A stretch of DNA of 51,885 bases from Spirochaetia bacterium (lineage in GTDB: Bacteria; Spirochaetota; Spirochaetia; CAKZLE01). The notes under the pieces are model-generated. The model had not been told where the DNA came from. It saw nothing but the letters and a program-made list of their open reading frames with translations, and ran no database searches. Made by a program: the position numbers and the translations under genes. The stretch is from NCBI GenBank assembly GCA_021736385.1, contig JAIPFY010000016.1, positions 1 through 51,885 of the forward strand, read 5' to 3'. Within the stretch, counting starts at the first letter, position 1. Every line of letters begins with the position of its first letter. This document shows positions 1 through 7,795 of the stretch, one piece after another.

Positions 1-221
1 CTTTGGTGTTTTATTTTGTTCAACTATACTATACCATATATAGAGGTCTATTGCTATATATGATAACGAATTATTAGTATTTTTTACCTTTTTACACCGC
101 TATTTCAAGCCCTGTTTTCAACTGCGAAAAATGAGTTAGGAAGCATCACGAAGACTATGAACTACAGAAAAAAGCAACCGATATCGTATTCGGTATCATT
201 GATCCAGATACTAGGGATAGA

Positions 222-1190
222 ATGCATGCCCGATCACTCTCTGATGAGATACTAGCAAGTCTCGAAATCGAAGGTGAACATATATCCTATGATTCGGTAT
301 ACTCCTCTATTTGCAGACGTCTTGATGTCAGTTTGGAGACACAGGCTAAAACTGATCTATATGCTGAAGATATTTCAAGCCTTGTTCTTGATGCAACAGG
401 TAACCTAGAAGAGTTATCCTCCGCAAGAATGAAAAGGTGGCATTCCTTTCTTTTTTCCTCGATGGCTGGCATCAAACCTAATAGTATCGGAGAGTATAGG
501 AAAGGTCCTGTATATATCAGCAAAGGAAATGGCAGAGATCCCGAAATCATATATGAAGGCCTTCCTGCAGATAGGATAGAGACAGAGATGGAACGGCTCA
601 TCAGTTTCATCAATACTGAGAATGAGAAGAGACCTCTCGTGAAAAGCGCTATTGTATCCATGTGGTTTCTCTGTATCCATCCATTCGAGGATGGGAATGG
701 TAGGATCTCTAGAGCAATCTCAGACTATGTGCTATCAAAAGGTTTTAATGAGACGTATCGAGTCTACAGCATGTCTTCCCTGATTCTGAAAAAACGCGTT
801 GATTACTATCACCTGTTACATGAGTTCAGCGCACAATCAGAGTCCCTTGATTTGACACAGTGGCTTCTCTGGAATATTGATATTGCTACCCAAGCAAAGA
901 AAGAAGCCGTAAAAATCTTTGAAACAAGCATGAAACTTACACGATTCATGAAGAATCTTGATCCATCGATCTATAATTCGAGGGAACTGTCCATGCTCTT
1001 CAAGCTTGCTGATGGGTCTTTTGAGGGTAAGCTATCGACTGATAAATGGGCAAAGATGAACAAATGCTCTCCTGCAGCTGCTTCAAGGGATATTCATCAT
1101 CTCCTCCAAGAAGGATTCTTGATACCTTCTGGCCAAAAGGGACCAAAAACAGGATATTTCCTAGATCCTGCATTACTGGAAAAGCTCTAA
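222..1190 (+). CDS. Fic family protein (AMP-transferase type), probably N-terminally truncated
   Basis: Fic-domain proteins transfer AMP or related groups from nucleotides to target proteins, often as toxins or self-controlled regulators. The catalytic motif HPFEDGNGRISR is complete at residues 153-164, and an inhibitory-helix motif of the S-x3-E-G type (SLEIEG) sits at residues 13-18, so activity is probably self-restrained. The last ~70 residues look like a winged-helix domain. Relatives carry a longer N-terminal region of the DUF4172 type before the inhibitory helix. Here the frame stays open upstream to base 135 with protein-like sequence (DYELQKKATDIV) but no ATG, GTG or TTG start. AGGGA at 213-217 could serve ATG 222. 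The gene is either shortened at its 5' end or starts internally. Its AT-rich composition differs from the rest of the window. Family assignment is secure; intactness is not. Confidence 0.85.
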   Translation: MHARSLSDEILASLEIEGEHISYDSVYSSICRRLDVSLETQAKTDLYAEDISSLVLDATGNLEELSSARMKRWHSFLFSSMAGIKPNSIGEYRKGPVYISKGNGRDPEIIYEGLPADRIETEMERLISFINTENEKRPLVKSAIVSMWFLCIHPFEDGNGRISRAISDYVLSKGFNETYRVYSMSSLILKKRVDYYHLLHEFSAQSESLDLTQWLLWNIDIATQAKKEAVKIFETSMKLTRFMKNLDPSIYNSRELSMLFKLADGSFEGKLSTDKWAKMNKCSPAAASRDIHHLLQEGFLIPSGQKGPKTGYFLDPALLEKL

Positions 1191-1294
1191 TCAAGAATGA
1201 TGTTTTTTCATGAAGGGTATCTATCCTTATCAAGATACCCTTGAGATCTTTGATCAGCAAATCAAAGAAGAAAGAAAGAAAAACGGAGTATGTT

Positions 1295-1675
1295 ATGAAT
1301 ACACGAGATCTCTGGTCACGTACATTCATCATTGTTGGTAGTATTGCTATGATAATTGGAGCTTTAGACCCTCTTGAGGGTTCTATAGTCATACTTATTG
1401 GTAGTGGTTTAGTTGTCCTTGGAACGTATCTGAACGAAACAAAACGGGGAATGCTGTACTGGATGTGGGTGTTCATATTGATATTAGTTGGTGTTGTCGT
1501 CATGTGGATAATCAGTATCTTCGGTGGAATTGGCGGAAATACTGGACGGTCTCTATGGTTGAGTCTTCTCATTCTACCATATCCCGTTGGATGGATAATG
1601 GGTGTTTTCAGTCTTATTGTTAGGCTAAAAGCCTATGTGAAGGCAAAGAAAGAAATGAAGAAAACTGAGATCTGA
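1295..1675 (+). CDS. Small four-helix membrane protein, unknown function
   Basis: This is a 126-residue protein with about four hydrophobic helices (roughly residues 9-25, 29-45, 56-76 and 87-110) and a basic C-terminal tail ending KAKKEMKKTEI. I start it at ATG 1295 because CGGAG at 1284-1288 lies 6 nt upstream; an earlier in-frame ATG at 1241 would add a Lys-rich stretch without a ribosome binding site. The conserved-looking phrases IIGALDPLEGS and LPYPVGWIMG resemble a family of small uncharacterised membrane proteins I recall from Bacteroidetes and spirochaetes, but I cannot name a function. It shares the AT-rich composition of the Fic gene and is likely part of the same acquired segment. 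Confidence 0.65.
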   Translation: MNTRDLWSRTFIIVGSIAMIIGALDPLEGSIVILIGSGLVVLGTYLNETKRGMLYWMWVFILILVGVVVMWIISIFGGIGGNTGRSLWLSLLILPYPVGWIMGVFSLIVRLKAYVKAKKEMKKTEI

Positions 1676-2165
1676 TATTACTGTAGAATGATATTTTTAA
1701 AGAATAAGATATCAAGTACTACTACTCAAGCATGAGAGATAACCTTCTTAAGTGAAGATGGAGAAATTCCTTGGAATTGATTGCTAGGTTGATTCCTCTT
1801 ATAAACTTCAAATCATAGAGCCAATTCCAAAACAGGGTACCAACACCATACCGACGTGTAAGTATGTACAAGATAGTGAATCGAGGTAAACGCCTCATCG
1901 TTGGGTAGAATCCCACTATCGCCTAATGGGATTTTTGAGGATATGTGTGGTATTCGTGGCAGGATTAGGTGGAGCAGAAGGGCTTGCACACTTAAGTTTC
2001 AGGGCCTTTTAGCATTCATGTTCCATGGGAAGCAAAGCTTCCCAGTCATTTTCTGTCCTGCACTTCGCAGCATCCGTCAGGCAATACCAGACCCAGCACT
2101 ATCTGAAAAACTCAAAAGCCAAAAGGGACCGACCCCCAGAATTTCAAGAAATCCACCTAAAATGC
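1676..2165. other. AT-rich stretch with no convincing gene
   Basis: The open frames here are short, lack ribosome binding sites and give protein sequence of no recognisable character. The only structure I see is a 7-bp hairpin (AATCCCA at 1909-1915, TGGGATT at 1927-1933) followed by a short T run, which could be a weak plus-strand terminator. It lies between the acquired-looking genes and the tRNA-Leu and may be decayed mobile DNA. Confidence 0.4.
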
Positions 2166-2197
2166 AAAAAACCGATCTCCCATAAGGAAAACCGGTT
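2166..2197 (-). terminator. Rho-independent terminator of tRNA-Leu
   Basis: Read on the minus strand, the stem GAACCG/CGGTTT is followed by a run of T residues (the A run at 2166-2171 on the plus strand). It lies about 30 nt past the tRNA 3' end. Confidence 0.55.
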
Positions 2198-2228
2198 CTC
2201 AAATTGTATCAATTTCATCTACTAGATA

Positions 2229-2313
2229 TGCCGGGGACGAGACTTGAACTCGTACAGCTTATTCAGCCGGGGGATTTTAAGTCCCCTGTGTCTACCAATT
2301 CCACCACTCCGGC
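2229..2313 (-). tRNA. trnL(UAA): tRNA-Leu, anticodon UAA
   Basis: On the minus strand the sequence begins GCCGGAG and ends CCCCGGCA, pairing as an acceptor stem with one A-C mismatch. The anticodon stem GGGGA/TCCCC encloses the loop CTTAAAA, giving anticodon TAA. A long variable arm of the leucine type follows, and the T arm is ACGAG-TTCAAGT-CTCGT. CCA is not encoded. Its 3' end faces the AT-rich region at 1-2228, the usual orientation for an integration target, although I find no second copy of the 3' end to the left. Confidence 0.95.
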
Positions 2314-2323
2314 GACTTCCCAC

Positions 2324-2352
2324 ATACTACTGTGGAGATGATCGTTGGTCAA
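2324..2352 (-). promoter_or_regulatory. Promoter of tRNA-Leu
   Basis: On the minus strand TTGACC, a 17-nt spacer and TAGTAT place the transcription start a few bases before the tRNA 5' end. Confidence 0.6.
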
Positions 2353-2445
2353 CTACTCTCTGGCATCTCATGCAAGTTTTGCATCGGAGTGACGTGGAGA
2401 CCGCTCATGCTTGCATCATGCAGCTAATTATACTATGTTCATAGC

Positions 2446-3225
2446 ATGAGATTCATAGATTCGCATTTTCACCTGTCACACCTGCAGCAAAAAGGTATTG
2501 CGATACCGGAACTCATGAGGACCCTGCACGAGCAGGGTTTTGCAGGTGGGCTTGACATAGGGGTCGATCCCGGGGATCTGACCGATCGTATGGTACTGCT
2601 GCGGGAATACCCATCAGTACACTATGCTGCCGGCATCTATCCGAGTCATGCAGCGTCCTCTGACATGCAGGCCGATCTACAGCTGCTCGAGGAACAGATC
2701 AGCACCTACAGACCTCACGCAGTGGGAGAGATCGGTCTGGATTATCACTGGGGCTATGCTACAGCTGAACAGCAGAAAGAACTCTGCATCAGGCAGATAG
2801 AACTCGCTGACGACTGCAGCCTTCCGGTGGTCATCCATAATCGCGAGGCTGACCAGGATATGCTGGAACTGCTCCAGCTGCACACACCGAAACACGGCCT
2901 GATCCTTCACTGCTACTCCTCCGGTGCAGAGATGGTCGAAGCGTATGCGGCTCTGGATGCCTATTTCTCGTTTGCAGGTAATGTCACATATAAGAGCAAC
3001 CGGGATATGCAGAAGGCCGCCGAAGTGGTACCCATCGACAAACTCCTCATAGAGACAGACAGCCCATACCTCGCACCGATACCAAAGCGCGGGAAGATCT
3101 GCACACCGGCGTTCATCCCCTTCACCTATGCATGTATTGCAGAGATACGGCAATTGAGTCCAGATCATCTGGCTGAATCGGTCTGCCTGAACTACTTCCG
3201 TCTGTTCCCCGCAAAGAACGTGTAA
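2446..3225 (+). CDS. tatD: TatD family metal-dependent DNase
   Basis: TatD proteins are metal-dependent nucleases of the amidohydrolase fold with 3'-5' exonuclease activity in the cytoplasm. The 259-residue length is usual. Metal ligands are visible as HFH near the start (residues 7-9), Glu in GEIGLDYHW, His in VIHNREAD, His in ILHCYSSG and Asp in IETDSPYLAP. There is no Shine-Dalgarno sequence before ATG 2446. A -10-like TATACT at 2429-2434 is 11 nt upstream, so the message would have a leader of only about five bases. TTGCAT occurs at 2379-2384 and 2411-2416, with an inverted copy at 2370-2375. The gene stands alone, divergent from tRNA-Leu. Confidence 0.93.
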   Translation: MRFIDSHFHLSHLQQKGIAIPELMRTLHEQGFAGGLDIGVDPGDLTDRMVLLREYPSVHYAAGIYPSHAASSDMQADLQLLEEQISTYRPHAVGEIGLDYHWGYATAEQQKELCIRQIELADDCSLPVVIHNREADQDMLELLQLHTPKHGLILHCYSSGAEMVEAYAALDAYFSFAGNVTYKSNRDMQKAAEVVPIDKLLIETDSPYLAPIPKRGKICTPAFIPFTYACIAEIRQLSPDHLAESVCLNYFRLFPAKNV

Positions 3226-3249
3226 GTCCCTGCAGGGAATATCTGTCGA

Positions 3250-3795
3250 TCAGCGGAGAACAGATGCCCCGATATTCACATGCGGCTGCTGATAGCGCAG
3301 TTCGAAGGAGTCTTTGAATGACAGATCCATATCGGCTTCGATGAAGAACTGTATGGGATAGACGGTAAAGAGATAGCCGGTCTTCAGATGCAGGACCTGA
3401 TCTTCGAGCAATGAGGAGAATCCCCCCACTGTCGGCATATAGTAGTAACTGGTCCCGATCCCAGCGTACAGGGCTACATCACCATACCACATGGACATCT
3501 GAGCAAGACCGAAGAACGAAGCAATCAGCAGATCACTATCTTCAGGTACACCGACGGTCTCGTGGTACCCCCGTGCATTCTCACTCATGTAATCCACCGA
3601 GAACGCAGTCCCGAGGACCCCTCGACCGCCGACCGAACGAAAATCGATACCAGGTCTGATGACCGCACTGCCGGTGCTGTCGAAGTCAATACCGACATGA
3701 GCCCCGACAGAACTCTCTGCAGCACTCAGAGGCAATAACAGCACACCTGCCATCAGGAACAGACATGCTACCAGTTTGTTGTTTGAAAACATCAT
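3250..3795 (-). CDS. Small outer-membrane beta-barrel-like protein
   Basis: This 181-residue protein has a clear signal peptide (hydrophobic core CLFLMAGVLLLPL, cleavage expected after SAA). The mature part alternates polar and aromatic residues (GIGTSYYY, TGYLFTVYPI, ADMDLSF) like the beta strands of a small barrel. Of the clustered Met codons I choose 3795 because GGAG lies 6 nt upstream; three others at 3801-3813 are possible and would only lengthen the signal peptide. It follows the lipoprotein gene by about 28 nt, so the two are probably cotranscribed and may work together in the envelope. Function is unknown. Confidence 0.65.
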   Translation of the reverse strand: MMFSNNKLVACLFLMAGVLLLPLSAAESSVGAHVGIDFDSTGSAVIRPGIDFRSVGGRGVLGTAFSVDYMSENARGYHETVGVPEDSDLLIASFFGLAQMSMWYGDVALYAGIGTSYYYMPTVGGFSSLLEDQVLHLKTGYLFTVYPIQFFIEADMDLSFKDSFELRYQQPHVNIGASVLR

Positions 3796-3823
3796 ATTCA
3801 TCTCCATTGTCATGCGCTGACTC

Positions 3824-4726
3824 TTACTTCTGTGTATAGATACCATAGAGAAACAGCTCATCCGGTGCAGCATCTTCTTCCTGTCCCAGAAGCGCGACCA
3901 GCTGATCAGCAACCTGCCGGTAATCATATTCGATACTTGCAGAGATATCGCTTCCACTCAGAGGAAGGTATCTGCCCTGCTCTATGATGGCGATCATATC
4001 ATTATTAGCGATCAGTGGTAATACCTTCAGCGTATCTGCACCAAGTAATATGCACAGAGTCTGCACCTGTGTATCTGCAAAGGCTGCCACAGCCTGTCGG
4101 ATCGCTGCGGTACTGATCGGATACTCGTCAAGAACAGCTATCTGAGGATGATTGGCCCCATCGGCACACAGCTTCGGGAACAGCTGGTCTACATCATCCT
4201 GATCCTGAACCATGATCCCTATACGACTATGATCAGAGAACCTGTCATCAAGCAGATCATCAGCCTGAAGCCAGCCGGTATGCAGTGCCTCGATAAGATA
4301 ATGATCGGCTACACCTCGTGCACTGGGAGGTAACTGCTCATACATCCGGGAAGATACCATCAGGAGAACGCGCACGCCCTCATCTTTCCACTGTTCTACG
4401 ATCGAGGCAAAGAGAGGATCGGTGCCCTCCAGGAACTCTTTGGATAGTGCTGGAGAGAGCCACAGAAGTTCAGGGGTATGCCCCTCTGCGATCTGCTGAA
4501 CATCAGCAGTACGGTCCTGCGAGTCATAGATGAGTACCTTCAGCGTTCTGCTGTGATCGCTCAGGGCCTCTTGCAGTTCCTCTGTGACACCTGTAGAGAG
4601 AACCAGATCCTCATATACAGGATCTGCCACGAGCAGGATGTCATAGGACCTGCTGCAGCCGACAGGCAGCAGCACAGCAAGGAGCAGGCACACAGATACT
4701 ATCCTATTTGATCTCTTACGATTCAT
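3824..4726 (-). CDS. Lipoprotein resembling a periplasmic binding protein
   Basis: The N-terminus has a basic start, a hydrophobic stretch and the lipobox LLPVGC, so Cys is expected to be lipidated and the protein anchored in the periplasm. The ~275-residue mature part shows two alpha/beta halves (YDILLVADPVYEDLVL, then SRIGIMVQDQDDVD and TLCILLGADTLKVLPL) like the bilobed sugar- or purine-binding protein fold, but no specific family is recognised. No permease or ATPase lies nearby. It is divergent from fba. Its minus-strand promoter leaves only 6 nt between the -10 box and the ATG, with no Shine-Dalgarno, so the message looks leaderless. Confidence 0.7.
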   Translation of the reverse strand: MNRKRSNRIVSVCLLLAVLLPVGCSRSYDILLVADPVYEDLVLSTGVTEELQEALSDHSRTLKVLIYDSQDRTADVQQIAEGHTPELLWLSPALSKEFLEGTDPLFASIVEQWKDEGVRVLLMVSSRMYEQLPPSARGVADHYLIEALHTGWLQADDLLDDRFSDHSRIGIMVQDQDDVDQLFPKLCADGANHPQIAVLDEYPISTAAIRQAVAAFADTQVQTLCILLGADTLKVLPLIANNDMIAIIEQGRYLPLSGSDISASIEYDYRQVADQLVALLGQEEDAAPDELFLYGIYTQK

Positions 4727-4732
4727 CCAAGC

Positions 4733-4761
4733 AGTCTATCAACAGGCCTCTGATCGGTCAA
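4733..4761 (-). promoter_or_regulatory. Promoter of the lipoprotein gene
   Basis: On the minus strand TTGACC, a 17-nt spacer and TAGACT are followed after 6 nt by the ATG at 4726. The -35 box lies in the left arm of the inverted repeat shared with the fba promoter. Confidence 0.5.
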
Positions 4762-4832
4762 TAAGGAGCATCGATCAGCACTGCTCTCTGGAGAAACTTT
4801 TTCCCTGCAATGGGATATGGGGCTTATTGACC
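4756..4832. repeat. 10-bp perfect inverted repeat covering the -35 boxes of divergent promoters
   Basis: GGTCAATAAG at 4756-4765 and CTTATTGACC at 4823-4832 are exact inverted copies, 57 nt apart. Each arm contains the TTGACC -35 box of one of the two divergent promoters, so the arms may be binding sites for a shared regulator. Confidence 0.6.
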
Positions 4833-4855
4833 AAAGCAGGGTAATGGGGTACGTT
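4827..4855 (+). promoter_or_regulatory. Putative promoter of fba
   Basis: TTGACC at 4827-4832, a 17-nt spacer and the weak -10 TACGTT at 4850-4855. The -35 box is good, the -10 box poor. Confidence 0.4.
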
Positions 4856-4892
4856 CAAAGAGGATTCACTACATTCATATAAAGAGGTACAA

Positions 4893-5888
4893 ATGATGAC
4901 TTCCTACAAAGAATTAGGTTTGGTTAATACCAAAGAGATGTTTGCGAAAGCTGTGACCGGCGGATATGCGATCCCTGCTTACAACTTTAATAATATGGAA
5001 CAGCTGCAGGCTATCATACAGGCCTGTGTTGAGACAAAATCACCAGTGATCCTCCAGGTCTCACGTGGGGCACGAGACTACGCGAACATCAACCTGCTGA
5101 GGAACATGGCTCGAGGCTCTGTGGAATATGCCAACGAACTCGGATGTGATATCCCCATCACTCTGCACCTCGACCACGGCGACAGCTTTGAGACCTGTAA
5201 AGAATGCATCGACAATGGATTCTCATCTGTCATGATCGATGGTTCACACTTCTCCTATGAGGAGAATGTCGCATTGACCAAGAAAGTCGTGGAATACGCA
5301 CATCAGTTCGATGTGACCGTCGAAGGTGAACTCGGCGTGCTTGCAGGGATCGAAGATGATGTGGTCGCTGAGCACTCCACCTACACCAGACCAGAAGAAG
5401 TCATTGATTTCGTCACCAAGACCGGTGTCGATTCACTCGCTATCTCCATCGGTACCAGTCATGGAGCCAATAAGTTCAAGCCTGCTCAGTGTACACTGAA
5501 CGAACAGGGCGTGCTCATACCGCCCCCACTGAGATTCGATATCCTCGAAGAGATCGAAAAACAGCTCCCCGGATTCCCTATCGTACTGCATGGTTCATCC
5601 TCTGTACCTATGGAATATGTCAATATGATCAACCAGTATGGTGGTGATCTGAAGGACTCTGTCGGGATCCCTGAGGAACAGCTGAGAAAGGCTGCTCTCT
5701 CAGCAGTCTGCAAGATCAACATCGATTCAGATGGCCGACTTGCCATGACTGCAGCGATCAGGAAAGTCCTCGCTGAGAAACCCGGTGAGTTCGACCCCAG
5801 AAAATATATCGGGCCTGCACGTACAGAACTGAAGAAGATGTATATGCATAAGAACATCAACGTTCTCGGCTCTGCTGACCACGCATAG
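4893..5888 (+). CDS. fba: Class II fructose-1,6-bisphosphate aldolase
   Basis: The enzyme cleaves fructose-1,6-bisphosphate to dihydroxyacetone phosphate and glyceraldehyde-3-phosphate in glycolysis, using a bound zinc. Family motifs are present: YAIPAYNFNN near the start, LHLDHGDS with the catalytic Asp and a zinc-binding His, the metal-binding Glu in VEGELG, and the phosphate-binding segments GTSHGANKF and VLHGSSSVP. At 331 residues it fits the class II group. Two tandem ATGs occur at 4893 and 4896; AAAGAGG just upstream serves either. A strong terminator follows, so it is a single-gene unit. Confidence 0.95.
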   Translation: MMTSYKELGLVNTKEMFAKAVTGGYAIPAYNFNNMEQLQAIIQACVETKSPVILQVSRGARDYANINLLRNMARGSVEYANELGCDIPITLHLDHGDSFETCKECIDNGFSSVMIDGSHFSYEENVALTKKVVEYAHQFDVTVEGELGVLAGIEDDVVAEHSTYTRPEEVIDFVTKTGVDSLAISIGTSHGANKFKPAQCTLNEQGVLIPPPLRFDILEEIEKQLPGFPIVLHGSSSVPMEYVNMINQYGGDLKDSVGIPEEQLRKAALSAVCKINIDSDGRLAMTAAIRKVLAEKPGEFDPRKYIGPARTELKKMYMHKNINVLGSADHA

Positions 5889-5915
5889 ACTCACCAGATA
5901 TCATGCTTGAGAAAG

Positions 5916-5942
5916 ACCCGTTCATATCGAACGGGTTTTTTT
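5916..5942 (+). terminator. Rho-independent terminator of fba
   Basis: The 8-bp stem ACCCGTTC/GAACGGGT with a 5-nt loop is followed by seven T residues. Confidence 0.9.
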
Positions 5943-5973
5943 GCAGGTAATTCGGCTCAACACGACCTCCCCT

Positions 5974-6002
5974 TTGACTATAACCCTGTGACATGATATA
6001 TT
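5974..6002 (+). promoter_or_regulatory. Promoter of the infC operon
   Basis: TTGACT, a 17-nt spacer and TATATT give a near-consensus sigma-70 promoter, with a leader of about 48 nt before infC. Confidence 0.75.
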
Positions 6003-6056
6003 AGCAGTATCTTAAAAATTACATGACCATGAGTACGTAATGTAAAAGGGGGTATA

Positions 6057-6590
6057 TTGGCCGCTAAAGAACAGCGAATCAATCGACAGATTCGTGCACG
6101 AGAAGTAAGATTAATTGATCAGGATGGTGAGATGCAGGGTGTTGTAGATACCCGGGATGCGTTGAAGATGGCAGAGGAATCAGGACTTGACCTTGTAGAA
6201 GTCTCCCCGAACGCCAATCCGCCGGTCTGCAAGATACTTGACTTTGGTAAGTTCAAGTATGAGAATGAAAAGAAACTCAGAGAATCACGGAAGAATCAGA
6301 CTCAGATCAAACTGAAAGAGATTCGTATGCAGCCGAAGATCGAGAAGCATGACCTGCTCTTCAAGACCAAGCATATCGCAGAGTTCCTTGAAGAGGGAAA
6401 CAAGGTGAAAGTCACTATCAGATTCAGAGGACGAGAGATGGCTCATACTGAACTTGGAAGGGTCGTCCTTGACAAGGTGCTTCTGGCACTTCAGGAACTC
6501 GATACCGGATGCACACTCGACCGTTCTCCCAAGATGGAAGGACGATTCATGTCCATGATCCTCAGCCCTTCGAAAAGCCCGCGAAAATAG
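6057..6590 (+). CDS. infC: Translation initiation factor IF-3, non-ATG start
   Basis: IF-3 binds the 30S subunit, prevents premature 50S joining and rejects non-standard start codons. The 177-residue protein has the N-domain ([14 protein letters not shown] onward), the linker ([11 protein letters not shown]) and the C-domain ([26 protein letters not shown]). There is no ATG near the expected start. The frame offers TTG at 6057 and, one codon earlier, ATA at 6054, just behind a strong AAGGGGG at 6046-6052. I choose TTG. A rare start codon matches the known scheme in which IF-3 lowers its own translation by discriminating against such codons. First gene of infC-rpmI-rplT. Confidence 0.95.
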   Translation: MAAKEQRINRQIRAREVRLIDQDGEMQGVVDTRDALKMAEESGLDLVEVSPNANPPVCKILDFGKFKYENEKKLRESRKNQTQIKLKEIRMQPKIEKHDLLFKTKHIAEFLEEGNKVKVTIRFRGREMAHTELGRVVLDKVLLALQELDTGCTLDRSPKMEGRFMSMILSPSKSPRK

Positions 6591-6611
6591 TGGTCTTCAG
6601 CTGTAAGGGTA

Positions 6612-6772
6612 TTGACAGTAGCATGTGATTTTTTACATTATACTGTGTTGTCTTTTCCCTGAGATCACAGATCTCCGGGAATCGATCACAAACGTCTCGT
6701 AGAGATGTCACTAGCCAGCACTTCCAAGGGGTTCTTGTTCCTTGGGGATGCACAACATTGGGGTTTAACACG
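6612..6772 (+). promoter_or_regulatory. Internal promoter and structured leader before rpmI-rplT
   Basis: TTGACA at 6612-6617 is followed by a TACATT/TATACT-like region, giving a candidate internal promoter with non-ideal spacing. The 180-nt gap to rpmI then holds three hairpins: GAGAT/ATCTC around 6660-6674, ACGTCTC/GAGATGT around 6690-6707, and CCAAGG/CCTTGG around 6724-6745. rpmI has only a weak ribosome binding site. The position matches the leader through which ribosomal protein L20 represses rpmI-rplT in other bacteria. That is an inference from position and structure. Confidence 0.4.
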
Positions 6773-6773
6773 T

Positions 6774-6974
6774 ATGCCTAAAATGAAAACAAGAAAAGCC
6801 GCTGCAAAGCGTTTCAAGGTAACAGCTTCTGGTAAAGTAAAATACAAGAAGCAAGGTCTCCGCCATATCCTTACTAAGAAAAGTACCAAGCGTAAAAGGA
6901 CTTTACGACATGACGGACTTCTCAGTGAAGCCGAGATGAAGAAAGTTCAGAAGATGCTACCGTACAATTTTTAA
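6774..6974 (+). CDS. rpmI: 50S ribosomal protein L35
   Basis: This 66-residue basic protein begins [13 protein letters not shown] and has the L35 hallmark segments [13 protein letters not shown] and [11 protein letters not shown]. It binds 23S rRNA in the large subunit. The start is ATG 6774; an in-frame ATG at 6705 would add an unrelated 23 residues from the leader. The preceding Shine-Dalgarno is weak (GGGG about 10 nt away), which suits translational control through the leader hairpins. rplT follows after 22 nt. Confidence 0.95.
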   Translation: MPKMKTRKAAAKRFKVTASGKVKYKKQGLRHILTKKSTKRKRTLRHDGLLSEAEMKKVQKMLPYNF

Positions 6975-6996
6975 TATAAGATAAGGAGAACTTGAG

Positions 6997-7353
6997 ATGC
7001 CAAGAGCAGTAGATGGGACACGAAGAAAAGAGAACAGAAAGAAGATAGTCAAGCAAGCCAAAGGGTACTACGGCAGACGAGGGACTAACCTGAGAACAGC
7101 AAAAGATGCTGTTACCAAAGCCGGTCAGTATGCTTATCGCGATAGAAGAAGAAAGAAGAGAGATTTCCGTAGATTGTGGATCACTCGTATTTCAGCAGCT
7201 GTGCAGTCTGAGGGTATGAACTACTCACAGTTCATCAATGGACTGAAGAAGGCAGAGATCAACATCAACCGAAAGGCTCTTTCAAATATGGCAATTGAAG
7301 ATAAACAGTCATTTTCTGTTTTAGTCGAACAAGCCAAAAAGGCTTTGATGTAA
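6997..7353 (+). CDS. rplT: 50S ribosomal protein L20
   Basis: L20 is needed early in 50S assembly and represses its own operon in well-studied bacteria. The 118-residue length is standard. The basic N-terminal extension ([23 protein letters not shown]) and the C-terminal RNA-binding half ([28 protein letters not shown]) are both intact. AAGGAG lies 8 nt before the ATG. It is third in the infC operon and is followed after 13 nt by a coiled-coil gene that probably shares the transcript. Confidence 0.97.
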   Translation: MPRAVDGTRRKENRKKIVKQAKGYYGRRGTNLRTAKDAVTKAGQYAYRDRRRKKRDFRRLWITRISAAVQSEGMNYSQFINGLKKAEININRKALSNMAIEDKQSFSVLVEQAKKALM

Positions 7354-7366
7354 TCAGAGGTACACT

Positions 7367-7747
7367 ATGATAACACTGGATAAGATTCAGCTTCTAGAAG
7401 AACGGATCCGTAAAGCAGTCGCATTGATCAACAGACTCCGTGAAGAGAATGACTCATTGTCTGAACAGGTCAGCATCCTCAAGATGCACAATGAAGAGCT
7501 CAAGGATTTTGCCAAGAACTATAATCAGGACAATGACCTGATTGAACGAGGGATCGCAAGTTCCCTTTCACATCTTGACCAGATTGAGGGTCTCAATGAC
7601 GAGATACCTGTCGAAGACCTCAATCGTTCTAAAGAGTTCGCTGAGTTTGATACATCCAGTGCGCAGTCACAGCAGTTCGACGAACGGGTTGCTGAGGATG
7701 CTGAGACAATTCTCAATTATGAGGAAGAGGCTGAACCTCTCGTATAG
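7367..7747 (+). CDS. Small coiled-coil protein, ZapB-like
   Basis: This is a 126-residue acidic protein. Residues ~5-50 form a heptad-patterned coiled coil (IQLLEERIRKAVALINRLREEN) like those of ZapB-type division proteins. The C-terminal half is acidic and low in hydrophobic residues, ending EDAETILNYEEEAEPLV. ZapB-like proteins attach to the Z ring through ZapA, but no zapA is found here and coiled coils are weak evidence for orthology. It lies 13 nt behind rplT with AGAGG before its ATG, and just upstream of the 6S RNA. In E. coli the 6S gene also follows a division gene (zapA), which is suggestive but not decisive. Confidence 0.6.
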   Translation: MITLDKIQLLEERIRKAVALINRLREENDSLSEQVSILKMHNEELKDFAKNYNQDNDLIERGIASSLSHLDQIEGLNDEIPVEDLNRSKEFAEFDTSSAQSQQFDERVAEDAETILNYEEEAEPLV

Positions 7748-7795
7748 CATTCCTATCTCTCTGTCTACTACATGTATAAGTACTTTTTGAAAACA

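Noticed and set aside
36-62. 9-bp inverted repeat at the left edge (CATATATAG/CTATATATG)
   Set aside because: It is almost pure A and T in an AT-rich region, so chance pairing is likely.
1901-2225. Two overlapping plus-strand frames before tRNA-Leu
   Set aside because: They lack ribosome binding sites, have unnatural composition and overlap the tRNA terminator.
1-2313. Attachment-site repeat pairing with the tRNA-Leu 3' end
   Set aside because: No copy of the tRNA 3' sequence is visible to the left and no integrase is in the window, so an integrated element cannot be delimited.
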